NCBI RefSeq assembly: GCF_016917755.1
Contig: NZ_CP070326.1
Coordinates: forward strand, 5,208,001 to 5,272,000
Direction of reading: 5' to 3'
DNA length: 64,000 nt
Source: Streptomyces noursei
GTDB lineage: Bacteria > Actinomycetota > Actinomycetes > Streptomycetales > Streptomycetaceae
In this document: piece after piece, positions 33,031-40,054 of the stretch
How positions within the stretch are numbered: the first letter of the stretch is position 1
Layout: every line of letters begins with the position of its first letter
Made by a program: the position numbers and the translations under genes
Notes under the pieces: generated by a model
Databases searched by the model: none
Told to the model about the DNA's origin: nothing
What the model saw: only the letters and a program-made list of their open reading frames with translations

Positions 33031-35447
33031 CCCCTGCCCTTCATCTGCCAGGCCAGCGCGGCGGCGAGTTGGTCGGCGGACTGCCCACCGGCGTGCCAGT
33101 TCTCAATGTGAACCGACGTGCCCCAACCAACGTCCTGCAGAGCGCCGTTGGCGGGGGCTGCGCCGGCGGTGGCGAACTGCGGGGCGGACGGAACGGACAC
33201 CAGGGACCGCATGGTGCGGTCGACCGCAGGGGCGCCGGACTTGATGCCCTCGACGATGCCTGAGGGAATGTGCCGGCCGATCTGATCGCGCATGACGCGC
33301 GAGGGCGAGTGGATCCCCAACGCTCGCGCGATGGGGCCGGGGATCAGATCCTTTGCCCACCCGGCGAGGGTGCTGGCGAGCCAGGGACCCATGTTCTGGA
33401 TCCCGTCCCACAGGCCCGTGATCAGGTCGCGGCCCTTGTTGTAGAGCATGGATCCGAAGTCGCCGAAGTACCCGACGATGCACCCGGGGAGGCCGCGGAC
33501 CCAGTCGAGCATTTCGCCGGCCTTGCGCTTCGTACCGTCCTTGATCTCCGACCAGTGCCGGATGATCAGCCCGACGAGCGTCCACTTCAGGAAGAAGCCG
33601 ACGATGCGCTGCGGCAGCGCCTTGACCCAGTCGACGATCGCGTTCCACACGCGCACGGTGCCGGCCTTGATGTCGTCCCAGTGCTTGATGATGATCCCGA
33701 CGAGAGTGAAGTTCAGGAACAGGTCCAGCAGCCACTGACCGACGCCCTTGATCTTGTTCCAGACCCACTCCCAGGCGGCGGCCGTGGCGCTCTTGATCGC
33801 GTCCCACTTGGCGACGATGAGCACGACCAGGCCCACAACGGCGGTGATGATCCAACCAACGGGGCCCATGGCCATCACCCACGCCGCAGCCATCCGCGCA
33901 GCCTGAATCAGGCTCTGCGCGCCCATGAGGACCCAGGCCCCCACCACGCGCGCACCGGCAGCAACGGCGGCGCCGCCCTGCGCCACCCAACCGGCAAGGA
34001 TGGTGGCGTTGGTGACCACGAACCGACCAGCAGCGGTAACGCTGGCGGCGGTCTGCGTGGCCCAGCTCATCACCACCGCCGCACCCGTGATGCCCGCCTG
34101 GGCGGCGAGCGTGATCAGGGTGGGCAGCATGAGCGTGGTGATCACGCCGGCCCCGATGCCAAGGGCGGTGGAGTGCTCGGAAATGAAACCGCTGGCGGTC
34201 TTGAACGCCCGGCCAAGGCCACCGTCACCGAGCCAGTTCACGAGCTTCTCAATCGCCGGAACCACGTAGGTGCCGAGGACTTCGACAACTCCCTGCATGA
34301 GCTTCCGCTTGAAGACTTCGACCTTGGTCGCGGCGTTGTCACGCATGGCGTTGCCCGCACCGTCGGCGGCACCCTTGACGTCCCCCAACGCCTTGACCGC
34401 ACTGGACGGATCCAGGGAGTACAGCGCGTCGCCGAGGTCTTCGGCCTTGGTGCCGAACAACTCGGTCGCAATCGCGTTGCGTTCGATGGGGTCCTTAACG
34501 GCCCGCAGGGTGTCGAGGGTCTTGTCGAGGGCGCCGGTCGCGCTGCTGCCGCCCTTGCCGATGGCGGCGAACATCTTGTCGGCGTTGAGGTGGAGTTTCT
34601 CGAACCCGCCCCGGACCTTGTCCGATCCGGCAACGGCCTCGATGCTGAATTCCTTGATGGTGTCGGCGACGACGTCCGCGTCCCTGGCACCGCCCTTGAG
34701 CCCCTGCTGAATGAGCCCCATGGCCTGCTGCCCGGACAGGCCCATGTTCCGGAACTGCGTGCCGTACTCCGTGAACGTGTCGAGCAAATCCTCGGCCGCG
34801 TTGCCCCCGCGCTGGGTTCCGCGCACCAGTACGTCCATGGCCTCGTCGGCGTTCTTGGCCAGGCCGGTACGCATCATCTGGCCCACGGACCGGGTGACGG
34901 CGGATACGTCCTCACCCATGACCGAGGCGGTGTCGGCGACCCGCTTGCCCATGGTGGTGATCTGCTGCTCGGTCGCTTCCGGCGGCAGCAGGCCAGACCG
35001 CGCAATGCCCTTGATCGCCTCGGCACCGTCTTGGACGCTGTCGACGATCGCCCCGGAATACAGCGCCCCCGCGGCTTTGCCGTACTTCGCGGCGGCCGGA
35101 CCGCTGGCGCCGAGCTGCGCCTGCAACTGGCCGGGGATCTTGGCTTGTTCGAGGGCCTCGCCGATCCCGCCGACCAGCGCGGTACCGATGGCCAGGCCGA
35201 CCGCGGCGGCGGCGAGCTTCTTCAGCCCCTTCTGTATCGCCTCGGCGGCGCGGTTGCCGCCCCGGTCGGCGCCCTGCTCGACGCCGTCGCCGAGCTGGTT
35301 GCCGGCCTGGCGTCCGGAGCGGTCTGCGCTGGCGGTCATGCGGTCGCCGCCGGTGCGCAGTGCGGCCTCGGCCCGCTGTACGCCCGTGCGGGCGCCGGAG
35401 TCGTCGACGGTGATCGTTGCGGCAAGTTCGCCGACGCGCAGAGCCAC
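33027..35447 (-). CDS. tape measure protein
   Basis: 806 aa. A helical N-terminus (RVGELAATITVDDSGARTG) and an Ala/Gly-rich hydrophobic stretch (KKLAAAAVGLAIGTALVGGI) are followed by the TP901-1-type core (GDVKGAADGAGNAMRDNAATKVE), several membrane-like segments (about 415-550; MGPVGWIITAVVGLVVLIVA) and the repeated NxWDxIKxxT units (IIKHWDDIKAGT, IIRHWSEIKDGT). It sets tail length and takes part in DNA entry. At 806 residues a tail of about 120 nm would be expected. GGAGGTGAT precedes the GTG. Confidence 0.92.
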   Translation of the reverse strand: MALRVGELAATITVDDSGARTGVQRAEAALRTGGDRMTASADRSGRQAGNQLGDGVEQGADRGGNRAAEAIQKGLKKLAAAAVGLAIGTALVGGIGEALEQAKIPGQLQAQLGASGPAAAKYGKAAGALYSGAIVDSVQDGAEAIKGIARSGLLPPEATEQQITTMGKRVADTASVMGEDVSAVTRSVGQMMRTGLAKNADEAMDVLVRGTQRGGNAAEDLLDTFTEYGTQFRNMGLSGQQAMGLIQQGLKGGARDADVVADTIKEFSIEAVAGSDKVRGGFEKLHLNADKMFAAIGKGGSSATGALDKTLDTLRAVKDPIERNAIATELFGTKAEDLGDALYSLDPSSAVKALGDVKGAADGAGNAMRDNAATKVEVFKRKLMQGVVEVLGTYVVPAIEKLVNWLGDGGLGRAFKTASGFISEHSTALGIGAGVITTLMLPTLITLAAQAGITGAAVVMSWATQTAASVTAAGRFVVTNATILAGWVAQGGAAVAAGARVVGAWVLMGAQSLIQAARMAAAWVMAMGPVGWIITAVVGLVVLIVAKWDAIKSATAAAWEWVWNKIKGVGQWLLDLFLNFTLVGIIIKHWDDIKAGTVRVWNAIVDWVKALPQRIVGFFLKWTLVGLIIRHWSEIKDGTKRKAGEMLDWVRGLPGCIVGYFGDFGSMLYNKGRDLITGLWDGIQNMGPWLASTLAGWAKDLIPGPIARALGIHSPSRVMRDQIGRHIPSGIVEGIKSGAPAVDRTMRSLVSVPSAPQFATAGAAPANGALQDVGWGTSVHIENWHAGGQSADQLAAALAWQMKGRG

Positions 35448-35453
35448 AGCTCA

Positions 35454-36163
35454 TCACCTCCGGACGGTCGTGCCTCCCGCGGGTGTGGAGGCGGAGGGCG
35501 GGGGTGTGAGCGCGCGGGCGAGGCGGGACTCGGCAGAGAGAAGGGCGAGGATGCGCACGCGCAGCCACCGCCAGGACCGGGCCCGCAGCAGCGCCCGGTC
35601 GCCGAGGTCAACGCCGTAAATCTCGTGCAGGTCAGCCTCGATCAACGGCCAGTGACCGAGGAGCTTGGGCCAGGTCAGCGCGGGCGGTTGCCCTTGCCCC
35701 GGGCGCGGGCGGGGGGTGCCTTCGGGCCACTCGTACCACTCGTAGAGCCCCGACTCGGGGTCGACCTCGCCGCGCCCGATCGGGCCCGGCGCGTCTCCCG
35801 ATTCGGGGCCGCTCGATTTGGGTCGCCGCCCGCATTCCAGAACTTCTCGGCCGCGGCCTTGTCCTGCGTGATCCACACCATGGCGGTCAGGGCGGCGTGT
35901 TTGAGGGCTGGCCAGGGCACGGCGTCGGCGACCATCTGCGCATGCGCGCTGCCGAGCACGTCGGCATACAGGTCACGCTCGGCGGCGTCCCCGAGCACCT
36001 GCTCGTCGACGCGCCCGCCGTCGGCCGCCACCGCCGCGGCGTTCAGTAGTGCCTGCGTGCGCAGACCTACCTCGGCGGACGGGGCCGGGACGGTGTAGAC
36101 GGTGCCCCGGATGGGGAGCTGAATCGTTTCGTCGAGCAGCTCGTCTAGCGCCTCGAACCCCAC
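35454..36163 (-). CDS. tail assembly chaperone fusion (gpGT-type) made by -1 frameshift
   Basis: The upstream chaperone frame (116 codons from 36163) passes into the -1 frame at the slippery heptamer CCCAAAT (minus strand, 35822-35816) and continues for 120 residues to a TGA at 35454-35456. The -1 part carries the conserved-looking YEWYEWPEGTPRP and WRWLRVRILALL. The predicted fusion is about 236 aa. It ends 6 bases before the tape-measure start, which is the universal place for the gpG-gpT pair. Confidence 0.8.
35675..36163 (-). CDS. tail assembly chaperone (gpG-type, non-shifted product)
   Basis: 162 aa from GTG 36163 (VGFEALDELLDETIQLPIRG). The N-terminal 115 residues look like a real folded domain (VYTVPAPSAEVGLRTQALLNA, MVWITQDKAAAEKFWNAGG); the tail after the slip site is low-complexity Arg/Ser/Pro, as expected when the other frame is the constrained one. 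It coats the tape measure with the fusion protein during tail assembly. Its start overlaps the stop of the tail tube gene. Confidence 0.82.
   Translation of the reverse strand: MGFEALDELLDETIQLPIRGTVYTVPAPSAEVGLRTQALLNAAAVAADGGRVDEQVLGDAAERDLYADVLGSAHAQMVADAVPWPALKHAALTAMVWITQDKAAAEKFWNAGGDPNRAAPNRETRRARSGAARSTPSRGSTSGTSGPKAPPARARGKGNRPR
35816..35822 (-). other. -1 programmed frameshift site CCCAAAT
   Basis: On the minus strand the 0 frame reads GAC-CCA-AAT, fitting X-XXY-YYZ. After tandem slippage the codons are CCC-AAA, leading directly into the long second chaperone frame. No other slippery heptamer is nearer to the point where the protein signal changes frame. Confidence 0.8.
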
Positions 36164-36681
36164 TACGCATCACCGCCCTTGGTGTTCACGGGCGGCGCGT
36201 CCCCAACCGGGTTGGGAATCTCGACCAGCGGACCCGATCCGGTAAGCGTGACCTTGATCGTGTCGACTTCGTCCGGCCCGCCGCCCTCGGGCTCCCATGT
36301 GACCAGGGCGGTACCTTCCTGGGCGTCCGGGGCGCCGTTGCGGTCGTAGTACCGCACGCGGACGTAGGAGGCGGCACCGAACGACATGGACGCCCGGCGC
36401 AGGGCTTCCTGCGCGGCGTTGAACCGCCCGGTGGTCGGGTGGGCGCGGTGGGCGAGGGTGACCTCGACCGACCAGGCAAGCATGGTCACGGCCTGCTCCG
36501 ACCAGCCCTCGGCGTCGTAGGTGGTTACGTCCTGCTGCGTGGGTTCGATCTTGGGGGTGAACTCGGTGATGCCGGGAATCACGGCCCACGTGGGCGGGCC
36601 GTCCTTGCCTGTGTCCAGCTCCAGCCGGTAGCGGCGGGCCAGTGCGGTCACGGTCTCGGCCGGCGGCGTCGGGGTTGCCAT
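36163..36681 (-). CDS. major tail (tube) protein
   Basis: 172 aa. Pattern of the HK97-type tail tube family: ELDTGKDGPPTWAVIPGITEF at the start, then DVTTYDAEGWSEQAVTMLAWSVEVTLAHR and YVRVRYYDRNG. It polymerises as hexamer rings around the tape measure. It lies in the canonical place between the tail terminator and the chaperone genes. RBS is GGAGG ahead of the ATG at 36681. Confidence 0.85.
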   Translation of the reverse strand: MATPTPPAETVTALARRYRLELDTGKDGPPTWAVIPGITEFTPKIEPTQQDVTTYDAEGWSEQAVTMLAWSVEVTLAHRAHPTTGRFNAAQEALRRASMSFGAASYVRVRYYDRNGAPDAQEGTALVTWEPEGGGPDEVDTIKVTLTGSGPLVEIPNPVGDAPPVNTKGGDA

Positions 36682-36692
36682 CGTGGCGCCTC

Positions 36693-37124
36693 CTATTCGA
36701 GGTGTCGGGCCGCGCGGTGGGCGCGGGCGTAGTAGTTGCTGCTGCGCTCCATACGGCCGGCAGAGTCCGCTCCGATCGGCGCGGCCGAGACGCGATAGAG
36801 AAGCTGCACGCGGGCCGCGCCCCAGGTGTGGGGGCCGGATCCGTGCAGCACGTCGAACGCCGCGTCGTCGAGGGCGTCGACCTCGCGCGGGTCTGCCCCG
36901 GCACGGGTGCGGACCTGTAGGCCGGTGGTGGTGTCGGTGAGCACGGGAGAGTCGGCCACCGGGTAGGCAGATAGGCAGATCACGCGATCCGGCGCCGGCG
37001 GCATCGCGGCAATGGTGATCGCGGTATCGCCCGGCACATACACGCCGTCGGGCCGGTAGGTACCGACCCCGGCGGCGTCGAGCCGGCGGGCGAGCCCGTC
37101 GAGGAGGTCGGCGGTGTAGCTCAC
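36693..37124 (-). CDS. tail terminator / minor capsid-type protein
   Basis: 143 aa (YTADLLDGLARRLDAAGVGTY at the start; VQLLYRVSAAPIGADSAGR at the end). It matches the size, order and strand pattern of siphovirus tail terminator proteins (PF12691-like), which cap the tail tube and join it to the head. Its ATG overlaps the stop of the upstream gene by four bases. Confidence 0.72.
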   Translation of the reverse strand: MSYTADLLDGLARRLDAAGVGTYRPDGVYVPGDTAITIAAMPPAPDRVICLSAYPVADSPVLTDTTTGLQVRTRAGADPREVDALDDAAFDVLHGSGPHTWGAARVQLLYRVSAAPIGADSAGRMERSSNYYARAHRAARHLE

Positions 37125-37474
37125 GAGCGCAGCGCCCGCCGCACCTGCGCGGCGATCAACGCCTGAACCGTCGCCGACTCCTGCGGCAGTACAGACTCCA
37201 GATACTTCGCCGAACGCCCCGGAGAGTGACGGGCGTTGAGATCCTCATGCACCCGGCGGGCGTACGAGGTGTCGTAGGAGACGGCCGCGACGAGCTGCTG
37301 CTCGTCAACCGATGCGGCGCCGGAGCGTTCGAGGGTGCCCTCGGCGATCGGCACCTGCTGACGGCTGGCCTGGAGGACGTGTTCGGCGCCGAGCAGCGCG
37401 CCGCGGGCGGCAGCCTGCCGGATGGCGGCGGTTGCGGCCTGGCCGTTCCAGCGCAGGCGGGCGGACTGGCTCAT
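37121..37474 (-). CDS. HK97 gp10-like head-tail connector
   Basis: 117 aa. RQAAARGALLGAEHVLQASRQQVPIAEGTLERSG is the helical N-terminus followed by the Pro/Gly turn typical of the family, then YDTSYARRVHEDLNARH with an Arg-His-rich loop. Located between the head closure and tail terminator genes. GGAGGTGA lies 8 bases before the ATG at 37474. The start overlaps the stop of the head closure gene. Confidence 0.75.
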   Translation of the reverse strand: MSQSARLRWNGQAATAAIRQAAARGALLGAEHVLQASRQQVPIAEGTLERSGAASVDEQQLVAAVSYDTSYARRVHEDLNARHSPGRSAKYLESVLPQESATVQALIAAQVRRALRS

Positions 37475-37800
37475 TCGCACGTCACCTCCGTACACGCAGG
37501 GACAGGGAGACCGGGGGCGGTGTGCCGGGCAACGGTGAGCGCGATGGTGGTGCGCCCGTCGGGCAGGGTGATCACGCTTCCCGGTGGGCAGTCGAGCGTC
37601 GGCCCGGCAATCACGGTCGCCGTTGCCGTGACCTGGCGGCCGTCGGCGGTGCGCACCATGCGCGGGGCTTCGTCCACCAGGGCACGCACGTTGGGAATGG
37701 CGTGCCGGTACTGGGCCCCGTAGGCGCCCTCGCCGGCGTACGGCTCGACGGTGATCCGATGCCGCAGCAGCACCGCGGGTACCTGGGTCACCACGGCCAC
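37471..37800 (-). CDS. head closure protein (SPP1 gp16/HK97 gp7-like)
   Basis: 109 aa, mostly beta: LLRHRITVEPYAGEGAYGAQY, then RALVDEAPRMVRTADGRQV and ATVIAGPTLDCPPGSVITLPDG. This is the beta-barrel pattern of the stopper proteins that close the connector after packaging. Coupled by overlaps to the genes on both sides. Confidence 0.72.
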   Translation of the reverse strand: MAVVTQVPAVLLRHRITVEPYAGEGAYGAQYRHAIPNVRALVDEAPRMVRTADGRQVTATATVIAGPTLDCPPGSVITLPDGRTTIALTVARHTAPGLPVPACTEVTCE

Positions 37801-38186
37801 ACCACCCCCGGTTCAAGCCCGGCCCGGCGTAGGGCGCGGGCGGCGCGCGGGGCCAGCTCGACGCCGCCGGCGGCCGGCGGCTGCCCGGACCGGCCCGACA
37901 GGGACACCGGGCCGATGCTGACCGAGTCCCAGATGCCGCCGGCGCCGGTGCCGTCGTCACCGGTGGCGAGCCAATGCTCGACCTGCGCGCACACGGCATC
38001 GGATAGAGCGGCGCGCACCTGGGCGTCGAGGGCGTCGCCGTCCTCGTCGACCGCGTACACCGCGGTCAGCAGGGCACTGTCGACGTCCTCGGACGCGCGG
38101 GTGAGCAGCCGCTCGGCGCCGTCCGGGGCGGGCTCGCCGAGGTAGGCGGCGAGCTGCTCGGGGGTGGCGTACAGGCGGCGCAACAT
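37788..38186 (-). CDS. head-tail adaptor (gp6/gp15-type)
   Basis: 132 aa, all-helical: RRLYATPEQLAAYLGEPAPDGAERLLTRASEDVDSALLTAVY, then ALSDAVCAQVEHWLATGDD. This is the typical adaptor ring protein that sits under the portal. The ATG at 38186 overlaps the TGA stop of the capsid gene by one base. The frame stays open upstream inside the capsid gene but is not coding there. Confidence 0.8.
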   Translation of the reverse strand: MLRRLYATPEQLAAYLGEPAPDGAERLLTRASEDVDSALLTAVYAVDEDGDALDAQVRAALSDAVCAQVEHWLATGDDGTGAGGIWDSVSIGPVSLSGRSGQPPAAGGVELAPRAARALRRAGLEPGVVWPW

Positions 38187-39160
38187 CACTCCGCCTGAGT
38201 GGTCGGGTTGACCTGGATGCCGCGCCACACCGCGGCGCCCTTGGTGGTCTTCAGCGCGACGGCGACGGGGCCGAGTTCGACCTCGCCGCGCTTGACGGCG
38301 CCGGCGGTGGAGAAGTCCGGAAGCCACTGGCGGACCAGGCCGCCGCCGACGGTCGAGACACCGTGGAAGGCATCCAGGCCCAGCCGGACGGCGTACAGGT
38401 CGGTGGTGCCGGTCTTGGCGTCGATGCCGATCACCGGATCGGCGCTGCCGGCCTTGGCGCCCAGGTCGATGAACGGGATCCCGTTGTACGACTCGACCGT
38501 CTGCCCAAACGCGTTCTCGGCGCGGCTGTAGTAGCCGGCCCGGCGCGCAAGGCTGCGGATACGGGCGATGGTCTTCTTGTTGCCGAGCAGCGCGCTCGGG
38601 GTGTCGTCGAGCTGGCCGAGGAACTCGTCGAGGGAGTCGAGGGCGTTGTGCGCTGCGGGCTGGTCGGCGGGGGTGGACCAGTCGGCCGGGGCCTTGTACT
38701 CCGTGCTGGAGCCCGTGAGCACCTTCGACAGTCCCTCGAACCCGGTTGCGGTGGAGGTGTTGCGGGTGCCGTTGATGACCTGGTCGGAGAAGAACGCACG
38801 CGCGCTCTTGATCGTCTGTCCCATCTGAAACGTGACTTCGTTGGTGGCGGCCGGGCCGAGGTTGGACAGGACGCGGTCGATCTCGAACGCGCCGCCCAGC
38901 ACGGACAGGTCGACGGTCGCGCGGGACCGCTTGGCCTGCTCGGTGCCGTACTCGGTGCCCAGCGGGCGGAAGGCGGCGCCGCGCTCGGAGACCAGGCGGG
39001 TGTAGCCGTAAGTCAGCGTCGCCCCGCCGCCGGCCGGGTTCACGACGTCGTCAAAGGTCAGGTTGTCCAGCAGCCACGAGGACTTGCGGAACTCGTCGAT
39101 CACTCGCAGATCGATGTCGTCCTGCGTGTTCAGCTTGGCGTCGGCGAGGGTGATTGCCAT
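38186..39160 (-). CDS. major capsid protein (HK97 fold)
   Basis: 324 aa. ITLADAKLNTQDDIDLRVIDEFRKSSWLLDNL opens the protein; the E-loop and P-domain region (TYGYTRLVSERGAAFRPLG; VTFQMGQTIKSARAFFSDQVING) and the A-domain (GVSTVGGGLVRQWLPDFS) follow the pattern of actinophage capsid proteins. It directly follows the scaffold gene. No protease gene is present, so maturation cleavage of the capsid protein is not expected. Confidence 0.87.
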   Translation of the reverse strand: MAITLADAKLNTQDDIDLRVIDEFRKSSWLLDNLTFDDVVNPAGGGATLTYGYTRLVSERGAAFRPLGTEYGTEQAKRSRATVDLSVLGGAFEIDRVLSNLGPAATNEVTFQMGQTIKSARAFFSDQVINGTRNTSTATGFEGLSKVLTGSSTEYKAPADWSTPADQPAAHNALDSLDEFLGQLDDTPSALLGNKKTIARIRSLARRAGYYSRAENAFGQTVESYNGIPFIDLGAKAGSADPVIGIDAKTGTTDLYAVRLGLDAFHGVSTVGGGLVRQWLPDFSTAGAVKRGEVELGPVAVALKTTKGAAVWRGIQVNPTTQAE

Positions 39161-39176
39161 GGGTACTTCCTAGGTT

Positions 39177-39773
39177 TTAGGCGCCAAGCCGGGCGGCGAT
39201 GGCGTCGCGGAGGGTGGCCGGCTTGGTGGGCGCAGCCGGAGCGCCGTTGAACTCCGCACCGCCGCGGCCGGGGACGGCCGGGGTCGCGCGGTACAAATCC
39301 GGATCGGCCTCGACGGCGGCCCGGATCGCGGTGACGAGTTGCTCGTCGAACTTCCCGTCGGCGGGGTCGAGCGCGGCGACCGCGTCGAGGAACGACCGCG
39401 AGTTCAGCAGGCGGTCGGCGCGGGCGCCGTGGTCTGCGGCGGCCTTGTAGGCGGCCAGTTCCACGCGCGCCGTGCGCAGTTCGGCGCCGGTCTGGTCGAG
39501 CTGCTTGTCGCGCTCGGCGACCGTGGCAGCCAGCGCGGCCGGGTCCTGCTCGCCCTGGTCGCCGTTGGGGTTGAGTGCCTTGGTCACCGCGTCGAGGGCG
39601 GCCCGCAGCTCGTCGCGCTCGGCGGCGGCCTGCTCGGCGCGCACGGTGGCGTCGGCGAGCTGCTGCTCGGTGGCCGGGGCCGGCGTCGATGTGACGGGGG
39701 CGGACGGCGTCTCTGGGGCCGGGGTGCCGGTGGTCGGCGTGGCCTCGGCGGTCGGTGTGGTGGTGTCGGACAT
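39177..39773 (-). CDS. capsid scaffold protein
   Basis: 198 aa. A Thr/Pro-rich N-terminus (1-35), a long coiled coil (about 38-130; ATVRAEQAAAERDELRAALDAV) and a C-terminal capsid-binding part (RSFLDAVAALDPADGKFDEQL; LRDAIAARLGA). This is the usual organisation of phage scaffolds encoded just ahead of the capsid gene. AAAGGA precedes the ATG. A terminator lies just upstream, so expression may need its own promoter or read-through. Confidence 0.85.
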   Translation of the reverse strand: MSDTTTPTAEATPTTGTPAPETPSAPVTSTPAPATEQQLADATVRAEQAAAERDELRAALDAVTKALNPNGDQGEQDPAALAATVAERDKQLDQTGAELRTARVELAAYKAAADHGARADRLLNSRSFLDAVAALDPADGKFDEQLVTAIRAAVEADPDLYRATPAVPGRGGAEFNGAPAAPTKPATLRDAIAARLGA

Positions 39774-39811
39774 GGGTGTCGGGTCCTTTGCGGTGGTGTG
39801 CAGGCATGACA

Positions 39812-39836
39812 AAGGGCCCGCCATCGGCGGGCCCTT
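39812..39836 (-). terminator. terminator between the Rmf-like and scaffold genes
   Basis: The 11-bp perfect stem AAGGGCCCGCC (39812-39822) pairs with GGCGGGCCCTT (39826-39836). On the minus strand the 3' side of the stem is followed by TGTCA, so the U-tract is short (within the stem only). Confidence 0.6.
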
Positions 39837-39859
39837 CAGGTCGGTTGGTGCAGCAGTGC

Positions 39860-40045
39860 CTACTCGGCGGCCTGCTCCTGGTCGTGCTGCTCGTCGGGCA
39901 GCCGCATCGTCTTCGCGTAGCCGCGCACCCACGCCGAGCGGCGCAGGTCTCCGGACGGGAAGGGGCAGGCGGTTACCGGGTCGCCGGAACGGCCGGCCGC
40001 TGCGCCCGCGTTGATCGCGCGGACCAGATCACCCCTGATGCCCAT
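39860..40045 (-). CDS. small Rmf/CrpP-fold-like protein
   Basis: 61 aa. The pattern NAGAAAGRSGDPVTACPFPS then RRSAWVRGYAKT matches the G-x-x-x-x-CPY/F...W..GY signature of the ribosome modulation factor/CrpP-like group, small proteins widespread in Streptomyces phages. Whether it binds ribosomes is unknown. It lies inside the head operon. AGGAGG precedes the ATG at 40045. Confidence 0.6.
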   Translation of the reverse strand: MGIRGDLVRAINAGAAAGRSGDPVTACPFPSGDLRRSAWVRGYAKTMRLPDEQHDQEQAAE

Positions 40046-40054
40046 GGACCCTCC

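Noticed and set aside
35454..35876. Independent start for the second chaperone protein
   Set aside because: The possible starts in that frame have no ribosome site and lie inside the first gene; the slippery heptamer explains expression better.
33270..36098. A plus-strand open frame of about 940 codons opposite the tape measure gene
   Set aside because: It spans several minus-strand genes with clear tail functions and has no ribosome site or domain.
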